In this document: in pieces, positions 52,615 to 62,254 of the stretch | How the letters are laid out: the number at the start of each line of letters is the position of its first letter | Position numbering within the stretch: the first letter of the stretch is position 1 | Assembly (NCBI RefSeq): GCF_019711565.1 | Contig: NZ_JAIGNN010000001.1 | Coordinates: forward strand, 248,001-312,000 | Reading direction: 5' to 3' | DNA: 64,000 nucleotides | DNA from: Qipengyuania proteolytica | Lineage (GTDB): Bacteria > Pseudomonadota > Alphaproteobacteria > Sphingomonadales > Sphingomonadaceae | The notes under the pieces: model-generated | What the model was told of the DNA's origin: nothing | The model's input: the letters and a program-made list of their open reading frames with translations, nothing else | The model's database searches: none | Position numbers and translations under genes: made by a program

Positions 52615-53241
52615 TTACGATTCGGGCTCGTCCGTCCCGTTCGCCCCCTCGTCACCGAGTTCGCTCGCGAGTGTTTCGGCCAGCGTCGGTTTGTCGACCG
52701 CTTCCGGCGTCGGGCTGGTCGCGACATGGATTTCGACGCGCCTGTTCGCCGCTCGCCCTTCCCCGTTGGGTTTGCCGTCGGGCAGGGCGTTGGGCTCGAT
52801 CGGGTTCTGTTCGCCGAATGCGATGATGGTGATGCGCTCTTCTGCGACTCCGGCGTCGACGAGGAAGTCGCGCACCGCCTCGGCGCGTTCGCGCGAGGAA
52901 CGCAGGTTCGCTTCGTCGCTGCCGCCCGAATCGGAATGGCCGCGCAGGATGATCCGCTGCCCCTGCGCCATCTGCGGGGATTCCAGCACGGTCGCGAGTT
53001 CGGCCCGCGCGCCTTCGCTGAGTTCGACCCCTTCGGGGAAGTAGACCTGCACGTCGAGGGGGGCGGGAGGCCCGAGGGTTTCGCCACCTCCCTCCTCGCC
53101 GCCTTCGGCGAAGATGGAGCGCGGTTCGCCGCTTGCGTCCTGCGCGGGCGGCGGGGTCTGCTCGCGCTCTCCGCACGCCGAAAGGGTGAGTGCGCCCGCC
53201 AGCAGTGCGACGCCGGTCAGCGTGGCCCTGGTCCTGATCAT
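52615..53241 (-). CDS. OmpA-family lipoprotein
   Basis: Peptidoglycan-associated envelope protein of 208 residues. A signal peptide ends with the lipobox LSAC (Cys23), then an acidic Pro/Gly linker, then an OmpA C-terminal domain with LRGHSDSGGSDEANL and GRAANRRVEIHV. It overlaps the antiporter gene by four bases (ATGA) and is coupled to it. Confidence 0.9.
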   Translation of the reverse strand: MIRTRATLTGVALLAGALTLSACGEREQTPPPAQDASGEPRSIFAEGGEEGGGETLGPPAPLDVQVYFPEGVELSEGARAELATVLESPQMAQGQRIILRGHSDSGGSDEANLRSSRERAEAVRDFLVDAGVAEERITIIAFGEQNPIEPNALPDGKPNGEGRAANRRVEIHVATSPTPEAVDKPTLAETLASELGDEGANGTDEPES

Positions 53242-55103
53242 GCCTGTGCCTCCGTTTCGCCGGCCCGCGGCTTCTTCCGCTTGGCGCGCTTGGCCGCAGC
53301 TTCCTCCGGGCTCCGCTCCTGCGGCGGAGAATAGCTGATGATGATATCGCCGGCGCGCGGTTCGGGGCGCGCCGCGTGGGTGAAGAAGCGGATGGTTCCG
53401 TTTTCGCGCACCAGCAGCAGCATATTCGCCGCTTCCGGGAGGCGTTCGCGGGCAGCTTCGAAACCGAACTCTTCGGACAGCTTGGTCCGGCGGAAGACCC
53501 AGCCGCGCGCCTGCCGGTCGTTGACGTCTTCCACCCCGAAACCCGATTCGAAGAGCGCGCGTCCGCGCAGGCCGACCGGCAGCGAATGGCGGTCGTCCCC
53601 ATCGGCGGATTCACCGAGCTGGAAGACCTTGTCGCGCCCGATCTCATGCGCGAATTCATTGCAGACAAGCGCATTGTAGGCTTCGTTCTCGGTCGCCGCG
53701 ACGAGGTTCTGGTAGGGGGCGAGTTCGAGATTGTGCTCGGTCGCCTCGTTGAGGATTTCGCCGTGATAGAACGGCAGGCCCTTCTGTCGCGCGAGCGCGA
53801 GCCGCTGCCAGCTGGCATCGACGATGATCACCGGCGCCTTGAGATCGCGCATCTGTTCGGCGAGCGCGATCGTCCAGGGCGTACTGCCGACGATCAGGAT
53901 GCCGGGCCGGGTCACCCCTTTCACCTTCAGCCAGCGCGCAACGAGATCGATGGTGAAGCCGTGCGCGACGATCGTCACGACCACGACCGCGAAACTGAGC
54001 CCGATGAGCAGATTGCCATCGTTGAAGCCAAGTTCCGACAGGCGCAGCGCGAACAGGCCCGAAATCGCGACCAGCACGATGCCGCGCGGCGCGATCCAGG
54101 CGAGGAACAGCCGCTCGTTCCACGGGATCGAGCTGCCGAGCAGGCTGAGGAGGATGGTTGCCGGGCGCACGACAAACAGCAGGGCGACGAGGAACAGTGC
54201 GATCTGCCAGTTGATGTAGCGGACATCCGCCAGTTCGAGCGAGGCCGAGAGCAGGATGAAGATGCCCGAGACGAGCAGGATCGCGACATTCTCCTTGAAC
54301 GGATGGATGCTTCGCAGGCTCGAGACGTTCATGTTGGCGAGCGCCACCCCCATGACCGTGACGGCCACCAGCCCGGCCTCGTGTTCGATCAGGTTGGAGA
54401 TCACGAAAACGCAGATAACGGTGGTGAGGAGGACCGGTACCTTGAGATATTCCGGCACCGCGCCGCGCGGGAACGACCAGGCGATCGCCAGCGCCGCGAC
54501 ATAGCCTATCAGGCCCGCAATCACGGCGGCGAAGATCAGCGGCGGCACCACCTGGAACAGGGTCGCGTCAGGTGTCTCTGCGACCTTGCGGAAATATTCG
54601 TAGGCGATGACAGCGCACAGTGCGCCGGTCGGATCGTTGACGATCGCTTCCCACTTCAGGATCGAGGCGGGCCGGGACTTGACCGAACTCTGGCGCAGCA
54701 GCGGGATGACCACGGTTGGGCCGGTCACGACGAGAATGCCGCCGAACAGGATCGCCACTTCGGGCGCAAGGCCGGCAATGTAGATGCCCGCCAGCGCGCC
54801 GAAGAGCCAGCCCAGCGCGACTCCGACCGTCGCCAGTCGCATCACCGCGCTACCGGTGTGGCGCAATTCCCTGAAATCGAGGCTCAGGCCCCCTTCGAAC
54901 AGAATCAGCGCAACGCCCACCGCGACCATCGGCTCGAGCAGGTCGCCGAAGGCATGTTCGGGATTGAACACGCCCAGCACCGGCCCGGCGAGGAAACCTG
55001 CCGCCAGCATCAGGACGATCGCCGGCCAGCCGGTGCGCCAGGCAAGCCATTGGGCGCCGATGCCCAATATGCCGACCATTGCTATGACGAGTGTCTGTTC
55101 CAT
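53238..55103 (-). CDS. CPA1-type cation:proton antiporter with TrkA-N domain
   Basis: Inner-membrane Na+ or K+/H+ exchanger of 621 residues. About twelve membrane segments contain the transport motif IVNDPTGAL, characteristic of CPA1/NhaP, followed by a cytoplasmic Rossmann domain (GILIVGSTPWTIALAEQ ... EILNEATEHNLELA) as in TrkA/KefC, and a C-terminal domain. Ion choice is not readable. It is followed by the OmpA-like lipoprotein on the same strand. Confidence 0.9.
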   Translation of the reverse strand: MEQTLVIAMVGILGIGAQWLAWRTGWPAIVLMLAAGFLAGPVLGVFNPEHAFGDLLEPMVAVGVALILFEGGLSLDFRELRHTGSAVMRLATVGVALGWLFGALAGIYIAGLAPEVAILFGGILVVTGPTVVIPLLRQSSVKSRPASILKWEAIVNDPTGALCAVIAYEYFRKVAETPDATLFQVVPPLIFAAVIAGLIGYVAALAIAWSFPRGAVPEYLKVPVLLTTVICVFVISNLIEHEAGLVAVTVMGVALANMNVSSLRSIHPFKENVAILLVSGIFILLSASLELADVRYINWQIALFLVALLFVVRPATILLSLLGSSIPWNERLFLAWIAPRGIVLVAISGLFALRLSELGFNDGNLLIGLSFAVVVVTIVAHGFTIDLVARWLKVKGVTRPGILIVGSTPWTIALAEQMRDLKAPVIIVDASWQRLALARQKGLPFYHGEILNEATEHNLELAPYQNLVAATENEAYNALVCNEFAHEIGRDKVFQLGESADGDDRHSLPVGLRGRALFESGFGVEDVNDRQARGWVFRRTKLSEEFGFEAARERLPEAANMLLLVRENGTIRFFTHAARPEPRAGDIIISYSPPQERSPEEAAAKRAKRKKPRAGETEAQA

Positions 55104-55201
55104 GCCCCTCGCAGAATTGCGTCCCCGTGCCGGATGCCTTCAGGGCATCCCGCACCCCCTCAATGCCCGAAGCGGCGAATATATCCAAATTGCGGGGGTT
55201 T

Positions 55202-55732
55202 TCAGTCGCCGTCGAAGTGCATGAGCGCGTGAACGGTAACGCCCTGCTTGGCCAGAACCCGACTGCCGCCGAGGTCGGGCAAGTCGATCACGAAGGCGGC
55301 ATGCGACACCTGCGCCCCGGCCTCGCGCAGCAGGGTCGTCGCGGCGATGGCCGTGCCGCCCGTCGCGAGAAGATCATCGACGATGGCGACCGGCTGGCCC
55401 GCGGTCACCGCGCCGGGATCCATTTCCAGCCGGTCGAGGCCGTATTCCAGTTCGTAATCGACGCCGATCACGGCGCAGGGCAACTTGCCCGGCTTGCGGA
55501 TCGGCAAAAAGGGCAAGCGAAGGCGCGTCGCCACCGCTGCGCCGAAGATGAAGCCTCGCGCTTCCATACCGGCAATCGCGCTCGCGCCGGTCACGCGTTC
55601 GGCCAGCCAGTCGACGGAAGCGGAAAAGCCCTCGCCGTGGCCGATCAGCGTCGTGATGTCGCGAAACTGGATGCCGGTCTTGGGAAAGTCCGGGATGGTG
55701 CGGACGAGGGCCTTGAGGTCGGCGGGGGTCAT
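55202..55732 (-). CDS. apt: Adenine phosphoribosyltransferase
   Basis: Salvages adenine with PRPP to AMP. The 176 residues include the GMEARGFIFGAAVA segment and the PRPP motif VAIVDDLLATGGT. Length and motifs are standard. It follows the cytochrome c1 gene across a hairpin at 55752-55788. Confidence 0.95.
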   Translation of the reverse strand: MTPADLKALVRTIPDFPKTGIQFRDITTLIGHGEGFSASVDWLAERVTGASAIAGMEARGFIFGAAVATRLRLPFLPIRKPGKLPCAVIGVDYELEYGLDRLEMDPGAVTAGQPVAIVDDLLATGGTAIAATTLLREAGAQVSHAAFVIDLPDLGGSRVLAKQGVTVHALMHFDGD

Positions 55733-55751
55733 TCGGTCTCTCCCGGAAACG

Positions 55752-55788
55752 AAAGCGCCCCTCGCATCCGCTTGGATGGAGGGGCGCC
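55752..55788 (-). terminator. Hairpin after petC, probable terminator
   Basis: Nine outer pairs (55755-55763 with 55779-55787) continue into four inner pairs (ATCC with GGAT) across a small bulge, read leftward, followed by TTTCGTTT. It lies between petC and apt and may only weaken rather than stop transcription. Confidence 0.65.
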
Positions 55789-55811
55789 TGTCAACGTCGT
55801 GAGGAAGCGGA

Positions 55812-56654
55812 TCAGTCGCGCTTCTTGGGTTTCACTGCGGCCCAGATCTGCTGCTTGGACAGGTAAGCCAGTACCGTCGCGAACAGCAGGAAGATCAGCA
55901 CCGGCCAGCCGGTCTGCTTGCGCTTCACCAGCGTAGGCTCTGCGGTCCAGGTAAGGAAGGCTGCAACGTCCTTGCTCATCTGTTCGACCGTGGCTTCGGT
56001 GCCGTCGTCATAGGTCACCTGGCCATCGACCAGCGGGGCGGGCATCGACAGGGCGAGGTTGGGGAAATAGGGATTGTAGTACCCCGTCGCCGGAACTGCG
56101 AAGTCGGGGAATTCCGCCTTCAGTTCGGCCGGAACCTCGGTGTAGCCGGTGAGCAGCGAAACCAGATAGTTGGTGCCGTCCGGACGTGCCTTGGCGATCA
56201 GCGAAAGGTCCGGCGGGACGCCCGCGCCGGCATAGGCGACATGCGGGAAGTAGTCGGTCGGCAGGCCGGGACGGGTCACGGTCTCGCGGGTAGTGGGATC
56301 GATGTCCTGGACCTGCTTCGAGGCCGCGTAGTTCTTCACCTGGCCTTCGTCGTAGCCGATCTGCTCGAGATCGCGGAAGGCGACGAACTTCAGCCCGTGG
56401 CAGGCGGCACAAACTTCGTCGTAGACCTTGAAGCCGCGCTGGAGCTGCTGCGTGTCCCATTTGCCGAGCAGACCATCGAAGGACCAGGCATAGTCGTTCG
56501 GCTTCTTGTGGTACTCGTGCTCGACCGTAGCCTGCTTGAGCTGGCCTTCGCTGATCACGGCAACCACACCGTTGCCGAATGCCCAGAGGACGGCAAGGGT
56601 AAAGCCGAGGCCGATCAGGATGCCGATGACGCGGATGCTGAAAAACTGGCTCAT
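55812..56654 (-). CDS. petC: Ubiquinol-cytochrome c reductase cytochrome c1 subunit
   Basis: Heme c subunit of the bc1 complex. The 280-residue protein has an N-terminal membrane segment, the heme motif CAACH at 82-86, and a C-terminal membrane anchor (VLIFLLFATVLAYL) with the bulk facing the periplasm. It is the last gene of petA-petB-petC. Confidence 0.95.
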   Translation of the reverse strand: MSQFFSIRVIGILIGLGFTLAVLWAFGNGVVAVISEGQLKQATVEHEYHKKPNDYAWSFDGLLGKWDTQQLQRGFKVYDEVCAACHGLKFVAFRDLEQIGYDEGQVKNYAASKQVQDIDPTTRETVTRPGLPTDYFPHVAYAGAGVPPDLSLIAKARPDGTNYLVSLLTGYTEVPAELKAEFPDFAVPATGYYNPYFPNLALSMPAPLVDGQVTYDDGTEATVEQMSKDVAAFLTWTAEPTLVKRKQTGWPVLIFLLFATVLAYLSKQQIWAAVKPKKRD

Positions 56655-56677
56655 TGTCTCAAGTCTCTCTTTCTCGC

Positions 56678-57973
56678 TCAGACCGCCGGCGTGGCGTTTT
56701 CGCCAAGCACGGCCTTCTTGTCCGAGCCGAGAACGGCTTCGGTAATGGAATAGGGGAGCGGTTCCGGCTGCTCGACCTGCGAGACGATCGGCAGGATCAC
56801 CAGGAAGTGCAGGAAGTAGTAGGCCGTCGCGATCTGGCTGAGCATCACATAGGGCTCTTCCGCCGGGGCGCCGCCGCAGATGAACAGGACGATCATCGCC
56901 GGGATCAGGCCGAACCAGAAGAACTTGCGGAACAGCGGACGGTAGTGGCCGCTACGCACCGGCGACTTGTCGAGCCAGGGCAGGATGAACCACACCAGGA
57001 TCGCCGCGAACATCGCCAGCACGCCCATGAGCTTCGCCGGGATGAAGAGGAAGTCGGCGGTGAAGGCGCGCAGGATCGCGTAGAACGGCCAGAAGTACCA
57101 TTCCGGAACGATGTGCGCCGGGGTCGAAAGCGGATTTGCTTCGATGTAGTTGTCCGGGTGACCCAGCGCGTTCGGCAGGAAGAACACCATCGTCATGAAG
57201 AACAGCAGCGCGACGCCGAGACCGAAGCCATCCTTCACCGTGTAGTACGGGTGGAAGGGCAGCGTGTCGCTCTCGCTCTTGATCTCGACGCCGGTCGGGT
57301 TCGACGAACCCGGAATGTGCAGCGCCCAGATGTGCAGGATGACGCACCCGGCAATCACGAAGGGCAGCAGGAAGTGCAGGCTGAAGAAGCGGTTGAGCGC
57401 CGCATTGTCGGGCGCATATCCGCCGAGCAGCCAGACCTGGATCGGTTCGCCGACGAGCGGGATCGCACCAAACAAACCGGTGATCACCTTGGCACCCCAG
57501 AAGCTCATCTGGCCCCAGGGCAGGACGTAACCCATGAAGGCGGTCGCCATCATCAGCAGGAAGATCGTGACGCCGAGCAGCCAGATCATCTCGCGCGGGG
57601 CCTTGTACGAGCTGTAGTAGAAGCCGCGGAAGATATGCAGGTAGACGACGATGAAGAAGAAGCTGGCGCCGTTGGCGTGCGCATAGCGCATCAGCCAGCC
57701 CCAGTTGACGTCGCGCATGATGTGCTCGGTCGTGGCGAAGGCGACCTGCGCGTTCGCAGCATAGTGCATCGCGAGGACCACGCCGGTGACGATCTGCAGG
57801 ACGAGGAAGAAACCGGCAAGAACGCCGAAGTTCCAGAAATAGCTGAGGTTGCGCGGCACGGGATAGCCCGCGCCAACCGCATTGTAGACGAGGCGCGGAA
57901 GCGGCAGCTTCTCGTCGAGGAACTTCGCGACCCCGTTGGTGGGGGTATATTCCTTGGCCCAGGGAAAGCTCAT
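56678..57973 (-). CDS. petB: Ubiquinol-cytochrome c reductase cytochrome b subunit
   Basis: Integral eight-helix subunit of the bc1 complex holding hemes bL and bH and both quinone sites. The 431 residues include the early helix pair with the heme-ligating histidines ([18 protein letters not shown] region), the PEWYF motif near the quinol site and later helices. It lies between petA and petC with short spacing (23 bases on each side). Confidence 0.96.
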   Translation of the reverse strand: MSFPWAKEYTPTNGVAKFLDEKLPLPRLVYNAVGAGYPVPRNLSYFWNFGVLAGFFLVLQIVTGVVLAMHYAANAQVAFATTEHIMRDVNWGWLMRYAHANGASFFFIVVYLHIFRGFYYSSYKAPREMIWLLGVTIFLLMMATAFMGYVLPWGQMSFWGAKVITGLFGAIPLVGEPIQVWLLGGYAPDNAALNRFFSLHFLLPFVIAGCVILHIWALHIPGSSNPTGVEIKSESDTLPFHPYYTVKDGFGLGVALLFFMTMVFFLPNALGHPDNYIEANPLSTPAHIVPEWYFWPFYAILRAFTADFLFIPAKLMGVLAMFAAILVWFILPWLDKSPVRSGHYRPLFRKFFWFGLIPAMIVLFICGGAPAEEPYVMLSQIATAYYFLHFLVILPIVSQVEQPEPLPYSITEAVLGSDKKAVLGENATPAV

Positions 57974-57996
57974 GGTTTCGTCTCTTCTCTCTAAGC

Positions 57997-58584
57997 TCAG
58001 CCGACGCGGATGACGGTGTCGGAAGTGAACTCGTACTCCGGCACCTCGAGATTCGTGGGTGCAGGGCCCTTACGGATCCGGCCCGCCGTGTCGTAGTGCG
58101 ACCCGTGACAGGGGCAGAAATACCCGCCGAACTCGCCCTTCACCTCGCCTTCGGCGGCGCCCAGCGGGACGCAGCCGAGGTGGGTACAGACGCCCATCGT
58201 CACGAGCATGTCCTCATGCCCTTCCTTGGTGCGTTCGGCCAGCGACTGCGGATCGCGCAGCGTGCCGGCAGGAGTGGCGTTGGCTGCCTCGACTTCCGCC
58301 GGGGTCAGGCGACGCACGAACAGCGGTTGCTTGCGGAACACGGCCTTGATCGCCTGTCCGGGCTGGATCGCCGAGACGTCGACCTCGGTCGTGCTCGCGG
58401 CGAGCACGTCCTTCGACGGCGCCATCTGGCTGATCAGCGGATAGAGCACGGCGAGACCGCCGATGCCGGCAGCGCTGACCGCCGCAATGTCGAGGAAGTC
58501 CCGGCGGCGGACGCCGTCGCCGGTTTCGCCAGCCGTTTCGGGACCTGCCGTATCGGGAATTGCGGTTGCAGCCGTGTCTGCCAT
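57997..58584 (-). CDS. petA: Ubiquinol-cytochrome c reductase Rieske iron-sulfur subunit
   Basis: 2Fe-2S subunit of the bc1 complex, 195 residues from ATG at 58584. RRRDFL at 26-31 with the hydrophobic stretch after it is a Tat-type anchor. Cys133/His135 and Cys157/His160 (CTHLGC, CPCHGS) are the cluster ligands, and Cys138/Cys159 form the disulfide. First gene of the bc1 operon. Confidence 0.96.
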   Translation of the reverse strand: MADTAATAIPDTAGPETAGETGDGVRRRDFLDIAAVSAAGIGGLAVLYPLISQMAPSKDVLAASTTEVDVSAIQPGQAIKAVFRKQPLFVRRLTPAEVEAANATPAGTLRDPQSLAERTKEGHEDMLVTMGVCTHLGCVPLGAAEGEVKGEFGGYFCPCHGSHYDTAGRIRKGPAPTNLEVPEYEFTSDTVIRVG

Positions 58585-58795
58585 CAGCGCTATGCCTTGC
58601 CTGCCTGTTACTGACACCGGTCCCGGGCGGGCGACGGTGCGATCTGCGATTATCCCCGGCCGGTCCGATAGCGACCGCGCGACGTTCTTGAAGGTTGCGC
58701 GAAAGCCCCCGGAAAGCCGGTTTGGTGCGCCCTCTAGCGGCTCAACGGCACCTTGCCAACAGCCATTTTGGCAAGCGCCGTGCCGCGCCAAGCAA

Positions 58796-59449
58796 TCATT
58801 CCGGGAGGCCGATTACGCTGAGTTGTCGGCCGCCGGTATCCTCCGCACGGTGGGTGGCCCGACGGAAGGAGAAGAACCGGCCCGGCTGCGCATAGGTGTC
58901 CTGCCCAAGGTCGTCGATGCGGTCGATTCCCGCGCACCCGAGCCGGTGCCGGACATAGGCGGGCAGGTCGAACTGCCAATGGCCTTCGCGCCCCGCACCG
59001 AAGAAGCGCGCGTCCTCGTCCCCGAACTGGCTGCGGAATGCGCCGTCGACCTCGTAACTCGGATGCGCGATCGTCGGTCCGATAGCCGCGACGGTCGCGG
59101 CCGGATCGGCACCGAGCGAGACCATCGCCGCCACCGTGTTCTCGAGCACGCCGCCATGCGCGCCGCGCCATCCGGCATGGGCCGCCGCGACGACACCGGA
59201 ATGGGGATCGCACAACAGAACCGGCGCGCAGTCGGCGGTCACGATCCCGAGCAGGAGGCCGGGCTGGTCGGTGACGATCGCATCGGCGTGCGGAGCGCCG
59301 GTCATGGCCTCGGTCGCAAAGACGACATCGGCCGAGTGGACCTGCTTGACGCGCACGAGGACGCCGCCGGGCAGCACTGCGCCCGGATCGAGCGGATCGC
59401 GGGTCGAGAAGGCGTGCGGTACGCCCCCCAACACGTCGGAGCGCAGCAT
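58796..59449 (-). CDS. pgeF: Peptidoglycan editing factor / laccase-domain protein
   Basis: YfiH/DUF152-family protein of about 217 residues, once called polyphenol oxidase; E. coli PgeF removes wrongly inserted L-Ser from peptidoglycan precursors. Motifs VKQVHSADV and TADCAPVLL and AHAGWRGA are typical. I chose ATG at 59449, one base after the pepN stop; a TTG nine bases earlier is also possible. It is coupled to pepN upstream. Confidence 0.9.
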   Translation of the reverse strand: MLRSDVLGGVPHAFSTRDPLDPGAVLPGGVLVRVKQVHSADVVFATEAMTGAPHADAIVTDQPGLLLGIVTADCAPVLLCDPHSGVVAAAHAGWRGAHGGVLENTVAAMVSLGADPAATVAAIGPTIAHPSYEVDGAFRSQFGDEDARFFGAGREGHWQFDLPAYVRHRLGCAGIDRIDDLGQDTYAQPGRFFSFRRATHRAEDTGGRQLSVIGLPE

Positions 59450-59450
59450 C

Positions 59451-62102
59451 TCAGCCAAGCGAGCGGCTGACCTGTTCGTGCGTGTCGCGCGACAGTTTCG
59501 GCGCGGCGGCGATCCGCTCGAGCTCGGCGCGCATGAGGGCGGCGCGCACGGGTTCGATCCTCCGCCAGCGGCCGAGCGGCGGAACGAAGCGCGCCGCAGT
59601 CTGCGGATTGATCGGGTCGAGCGCGAGGATCAGGTCGGCGACCATCCGGTAGCCCTCGCCATTCGCGGCATGGAAGGCGTGCGGATTGCCCGCGAACGCC
59701 ATGTAGAGAGAGCGCACGCGGTTGGGGTTCTTGAGCGTGAAATCGGCATGGTCCCCCAGCGCCTTCACATGTTGGAGCGCCTGCGGGTGCAGCGACATCG
59801 CCTGGAGCGCGAACCACTTGTCGATCACCAGCGCATTGCCCTGATAGCGGTTGTAGAAATCGAGCAGCCGCCCGGTGCGCTCCGCACTGTCGATCCCGGC
59901 GAGCACCATCAGCGCGCCCTGCCGGTCGGTCATATTGTCGGCGCGATCATATTGGTGCGCGGCGAGTTCGACCGCCTTCGCCGGATCGCTGGCCGCGGCA
60001 TAGACCAGCACCTGCGTCTTCACCTTGCGCGCACCGCGGGCGGCAAGGTCGAGCGAATAGGGAACCTGTTCGGCGCGCTCGTAGAGCGCATGGAGTTCTG
60101 ACCGGAGCTGCTTGCCCAGTTCCGCCTTCAGCGCCTCGCGCTCGGCATGGATGCGGCCCGGATCGGCCACTAGCATCTGCTCCGCGATATAGGTCTGGCC
60201 CGGCAACAGCATGAGCTCGCCGCGCATCAGGTCGTCGAGCGCCGCGTCGGTCAGCACCGCCCGCAGCGCCTCGGCGATGTCGGAGACCGAGGCCTCACGC
60301 TCGGTCTCGCCCAGCTCGCCCGTCGCCGCCGCGACCAGATGGCCGGTGGTCAGCTCCTGCATCGCCTCGTAGCGCGCGAAGGGATCGTCGTCGCGCGCGG
60401 CGAGGAAGACGAGCTCCTCGCGCTCGACCGACCGCTCGATCGTGACCGGGGCGGAGAAGGTCCGGTTGATCGACAGCACCGGCTTGCTGGCGAAGCCGTC
60501 GAAGGCAAACGCCGCCTCGGCTGTGTCGAGGACGACCAGTTCCTCGCCCGCATGCGTGCCGCTCTCGCGGTCGAACAGGGCGAGCTTGAGCGGGATCGGC
60601 ATGGGCTGCTTGTCGGGCTGGCCGGGAGTGGGCGGAACCACCTGCTTCAATCGCAGCGTCGCCTTGTCGCCCTGATGATCGAGCGAGACCGAGACCTTCG
60701 GGGTACCGGCCTGCGCATACCACAGGCGGAACTGCGTGAGGTCCAGCCCCGCGCCATCCTCGATCGCGGTGACGAAATCCTCGCAGGTCGCCGCTTCGCC
60801 ATCATGCCGGTCGAAATAGAGATCGGTGCCTTTGCGGAACCGCTCTTCGCCCGCCATCGTCCGCATCATGCGGATCACCTCGGCCCCCTTGTTGTAGACC
60901 GTCGAGGTATAGAAGTTGTTGATCTCGCGATAGGAATCGGGCCGGATCGGGTGCGCCAGCGGCCCCGAATCCTCGGGGAACTGGACGCTGCGCAGGACCC
61001 GCACGTCCTCGATTCGCTTGACCGGCTCGCTGCCCATGTCGGCGCTGAACAGCTGGTCGCGCAGCACGGTGAAGCCTTCCTTCAGGCTCAGCTGGAACCA
61101 GTCACGGCAGGTGATGCGGTTGCCCGACCAGTTATGGAAATATTCGTGGCCGATCACACCCTCGATCCCGTCGAAATCGCCATCGGTGGCGGTATCGGGG
61201 TCGGCGAGGACGTATTTGGTGTTGAAGACGTTGAGGCCCTTGTTCTCCATCGCCCCCATGTTGAAGTCCGACACGGCGACGATGTTGAACAGGTCGAGAT
61301 CGTATTCGCGGCCGAAGACCTCCTCGTCCCATTTCATCGAGCGCTTGAGGCTCTCCATGGCATGCTCGGTGCGGTCGAGGTCGCCGTCGCGGACGTAGAC
61401 GTTCAGCTCGACATCGCGCCCACTCATCGTGGCGAAGCGGTCGGTCCGCGCGACGAGGTCGCCCGCGACCAGCGCGAAGAGGTAGGACGGCTTGGGCCAG
61501 GGATCGTGCCATTCGGCCCAGTGCGCCTCGCCATCCTCCCCCGTCGCCACCCGGTTGCCGTTGCACAGCAGGACCGGGAATTGCGCCTTCGCACCCCGCA
61601 TGCGCACGGTGTAGGTGCTGAGCACATCGGGCCGGTCGGGGAAGAAAGTGATGCGGCGGAAACCCTCGGCTTCGCACTGGGTGCAGAGCATGCCGTTCGA
61701 GGCGTAGAGGCCCATCAGCTGCGAATTGGACGAGGGGTCGATTTCGGTGGCGATCGCGATCTCGTGCGCCTCGCCCGGCAGGGTCAGCAGCAAATTGTCG
61801 CCGTCCATGGCCCAGGCGCTGCTCGGCTCGCCATCGACCAGCACGCTGTCGGCTGTGAGGCCGTCGCCATTGAGCCGGATGACCGGCGATGGGTCGGCCT
61901 TCGGATTGCGCGCGACCGTCAGCCGTGCGGTGACCCGCGTCGATTCGAGGCCGAGGTCGAACTCGAGCCGGGTCTCAGGCACGATCCACGCGAAGGGCCG
62001 GTAATCCTCGCGCCGAATGGTGGACGGTTCGCTCGGCGCGTGGGCCGCGTCGGCCATTTCCGGGTTGCCATCGGGATTTGCGGGTGTGCGGGCGATATCC
62101 AT
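59451..62102 (-). CDS. pepN: Aminopeptidase N
   Basis: M1-family zinc aminopeptidase of 883 residues in the E. coli PepN size class. GAMENKGLNVF is the substrate-binding motif, HEYFHNW supplies the zinc ligands, with the third Glu in the SLKEGFTVLRDQ stretch, and a Tyr in STVYNKGAEV region follows. The cytoplasmic form lacks a signal peptide. It is divergent from the M48 protease across a 153-base gap. Confidence 0.95.
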   Translation of the reverse strand: MDIARTPANPDGNPEMADAAHAPSEPSTIRREDYRPFAWIVPETRLEFDLGLESTRVTARLTVARNPKADPSPVIRLNGDGLTADSVLVDGEPSSAWAMDGDNLLLTLPGEAHEIAIATEIDPSSNSQLMGLYASNGMLCTQCEAEGFRRITFFPDRPDVLSTYTVRMRGAKAQFPVLLCNGNRVATGEDGEAHWAEWHDPWPKPSYLFALVAGDLVARTDRFATMSGRDVELNVYVRDGDLDRTEHAMESLKRSMKWDEEVFGREYDLDLFNIVAVSDFNMGAMENKGLNVFNTKYVLADPDTATDGDFDGIEGVIGHEYFHNWSGNRITCRDWFQLSLKEGFTVLRDQLFSADMGSEPVKRIEDVRVLRSVQFPEDSGPLAHPIRPDSYREINNFYTSTVYNKGAEVIRMMRTMAGEERFRKGTDLYFDRHDGEAATCEDFVTAIEDGAGLDLTQFRLWYAQAGTPKVSVSLDHQGDKATLRLKQVVPPTPGQPDKQPMPIPLKLALFDRESGTHAGEELVVLDTAEAAFAFDGFASKPVLSINRTFSAPVTIERSVEREELVFLAARDDDPFARYEAMQELTTGHLVAAATGELGETEREASVSDIAEALRAVLTDAALDDLMRGELMLLPGQTYIAEQMLVADPGRIHAEREALKAELGKQLRSELHALYERAEQVPYSLDLAARGARKVKTQVLVYAAASDPAKAVELAAHQYDRADNMTDRQGALMVLAGIDSAERTGRLLDFYNRYQGNALVIDKWFALQAMSLHPQALQHVKALGDHADFTLKNPNRVRSLYMAFAGNPHAFHAANGEGYRMVADLILALDPINPQTAARFVPPLGRWRRIEPVRAALMRAELERIAAAPKLSRDTHEQVSRSLG

Positions 62103-62254
62103 GGGGTCCGTCGATCTCCTTCAAGCGCCTGGCTCTGTCACGTGTTTGAACGCCCGTCGAGCCTTGAGGTTCACTGGTCGGTTGGCGGATCGCCGTGGAT
62201 TGACAGTTTCGCGCGATGGTCGCAGCCCGCACGACATTGGGAGGGAATGAAACG